A stretch of DNA of 7,398 nucleotides from Rhodospirillaceae bacterium (GTDB lineage Bacteria > Pseudomonadota > Alphaproteobacteria > Puniceispirillales > Puniceispirillaceae): the NCBI GenBank assembly GCA_002731315.1, contig PCBG01000007.1:21499-28896 (forward strand). The letters are read 5' to 3'. The notes below the pieces were generated by a model, which was given only the letters and a program-made list of their open reading frames with translations, was not told the DNA's origin and searched no databases. The position numbers were made by a program, and so were the translations under genes. Each line of letters starts with the position of its first letter. Position 1 is the first letter of the stretch. Shown piece after piece: positions 6,908 to 7,398 of this stretch.

Positions 6908-7398
6908 ATGGATGCGCAATTACCCACGATTTCAGCACGTACTGCCGATGCTATTTTGGTATCGGCTCGGCGACAATTTGCTAGCTATGGTTATGATGGT
7001 ACCGGCTTGCGGGCGATTGCGTCACTCGCTGATGTCAATGTGGCGTTGATCGGACGCTATTTCGGATCCAAGGAAGGGCTGTTCCTCGCAGCCGTGCCGC
7101 CAAAGCTAGAGATCCGGGCCTTGCTGGGTGGTCCAATGTCAAATTTTGGCGAACGGGCGGCGGCCATCATGGATATGAAGTCGGGGCGTGGCTTTGACCC
7201 TATGACAGCTCTTGTGCGGGCGGCCGCCAGTCCGGCTTGCGCACCGGCGTTGCGGAACGCCTTGAATCGACAGGTTATCGCGCCTCTTGCGTTGCGGCTT
7301 AAAGGTCAGCATACCGAGGCGCGTGCGGGCATGATCCTGTCGGTGATGGCAGGCTATGACATGATGCTGCGCGTAATAGGCATTGCTGCGCTTGAGGA
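6908..7398 (+). CDS. TetR/AcrR-family transcriptional regulator (3' end cut by the window)
   Basis: An open frame from ATG 6908 to the window edge, 163 complete codons without a stop. The N-terminal domain is a TetR helix-turn-helix: AILVSARRQFASYGYDGTGL (15-34), then RAIASLADVNVALIGRYFGS (35-54) and KEGLFLAAV, matching the family's pattern of an Ala/Phe-rich first helix, T/G-LR-IA, a recognition helix and YFGSKEGLF. The C-terminal ligand-binding part (after about residue 65) is helical and not recognisably specific, as is usual. Three spaced palindromes just upstream suggest it represses its own promoter. It may also control a neighbouring gene, but the sulfonate run is upstream in the same direction and is unlikely to be driven from this promoter. 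No strong Shine-Dalgarno is seen; an AAAG lies at 6897-6900. Confidence 0.9.
   Translation, partial: MDAQLPTISARTADAILVSARRQFASYGYDGTGLRAIASLADVNVALIGRYFGSKEGLFLAAVPPKLEIRALLGGPMSNFGERAAAIMDMKSGRGFDPMTALVRAAASPACAPALRNALNRQVIAPLALRLKGQHTEARAGMILSVMAGYDMMLRVIGIAALE

Overview
The window looks like a piece of an alphaproteobacterial chromosome, probably from a marine or Rhodobacterales-like lineage. This is inferred from moderately GC-rich coding sequence, a TRAP-type solute-binding protein, and genes typical of organosulfonate catabolism in that group; no rRNA or other phylogenetic marker is present.

Layout. (1) Positions 2-253 are the 3' end of a TRAP transporter DctP-type solute-binding protein, closed by a strong intrinsic terminator (274-307). 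(2) A secreted Sel1-repeat protein lies on the minus strand (311-826). (3) Head-to-head with it, and overlapping it by 18 bp, a tightly packed plus-strand gene run begins: a secreted di-haem cytochrome c peroxidase/MauG-superfamily protein (809-2158), an ATGA-coupled 55-residue small protein (2155-2322), a GMC-family FAD oxidoreductase (2356-3948), a weak ATGA-coupled 40-codon ORF (3945-4067), a histidinol-dehydrogenase-superfamily enzyme that most resembles sulfopropanediol dehydrogenase HpsN (4089-5381), and the two subunits of a ThDP-dependent sulfopyruvate decarboxylase, ComD (5418-5915) and ComE (5920-6474). (4) A 433-bp stretch follows. It holds the frameshifted remnant of a short-chain dehydrogenase, then a very AT-rich patch with three TetR-type operator-like palindromes spaced exactly 35 bp centre to centre. 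(5) A TetR-family regulator begins at 6908 and runs off the window.

Working model (inference). A TRAP system imports a C2/C3 sulfonate. HpsN would oxidise (R)-2,3-dihydroxypropane-1-sulfonate (DHPS) to sulfolactate. ComDE would decarboxylate sulfopyruvate to sulfoacetaldehyde. The GMC enzyme could feed the same pool, for example by an IseJ-like oxidation of isethionate, or could fill the sulfolactate-to-sulfopyruvate step, for which no recognisable enzyme is present. Sulfoacetaldehyde acetyltransferase (Xsc), the sulfite exporter and the TRAP membrane subunits are not in the window. A periplasmic di-haem protein and a 55-aa protein at the head of such an operon is an arrangement I do not recognise from described sulfonate loci, and it is the most interesting part of the window.
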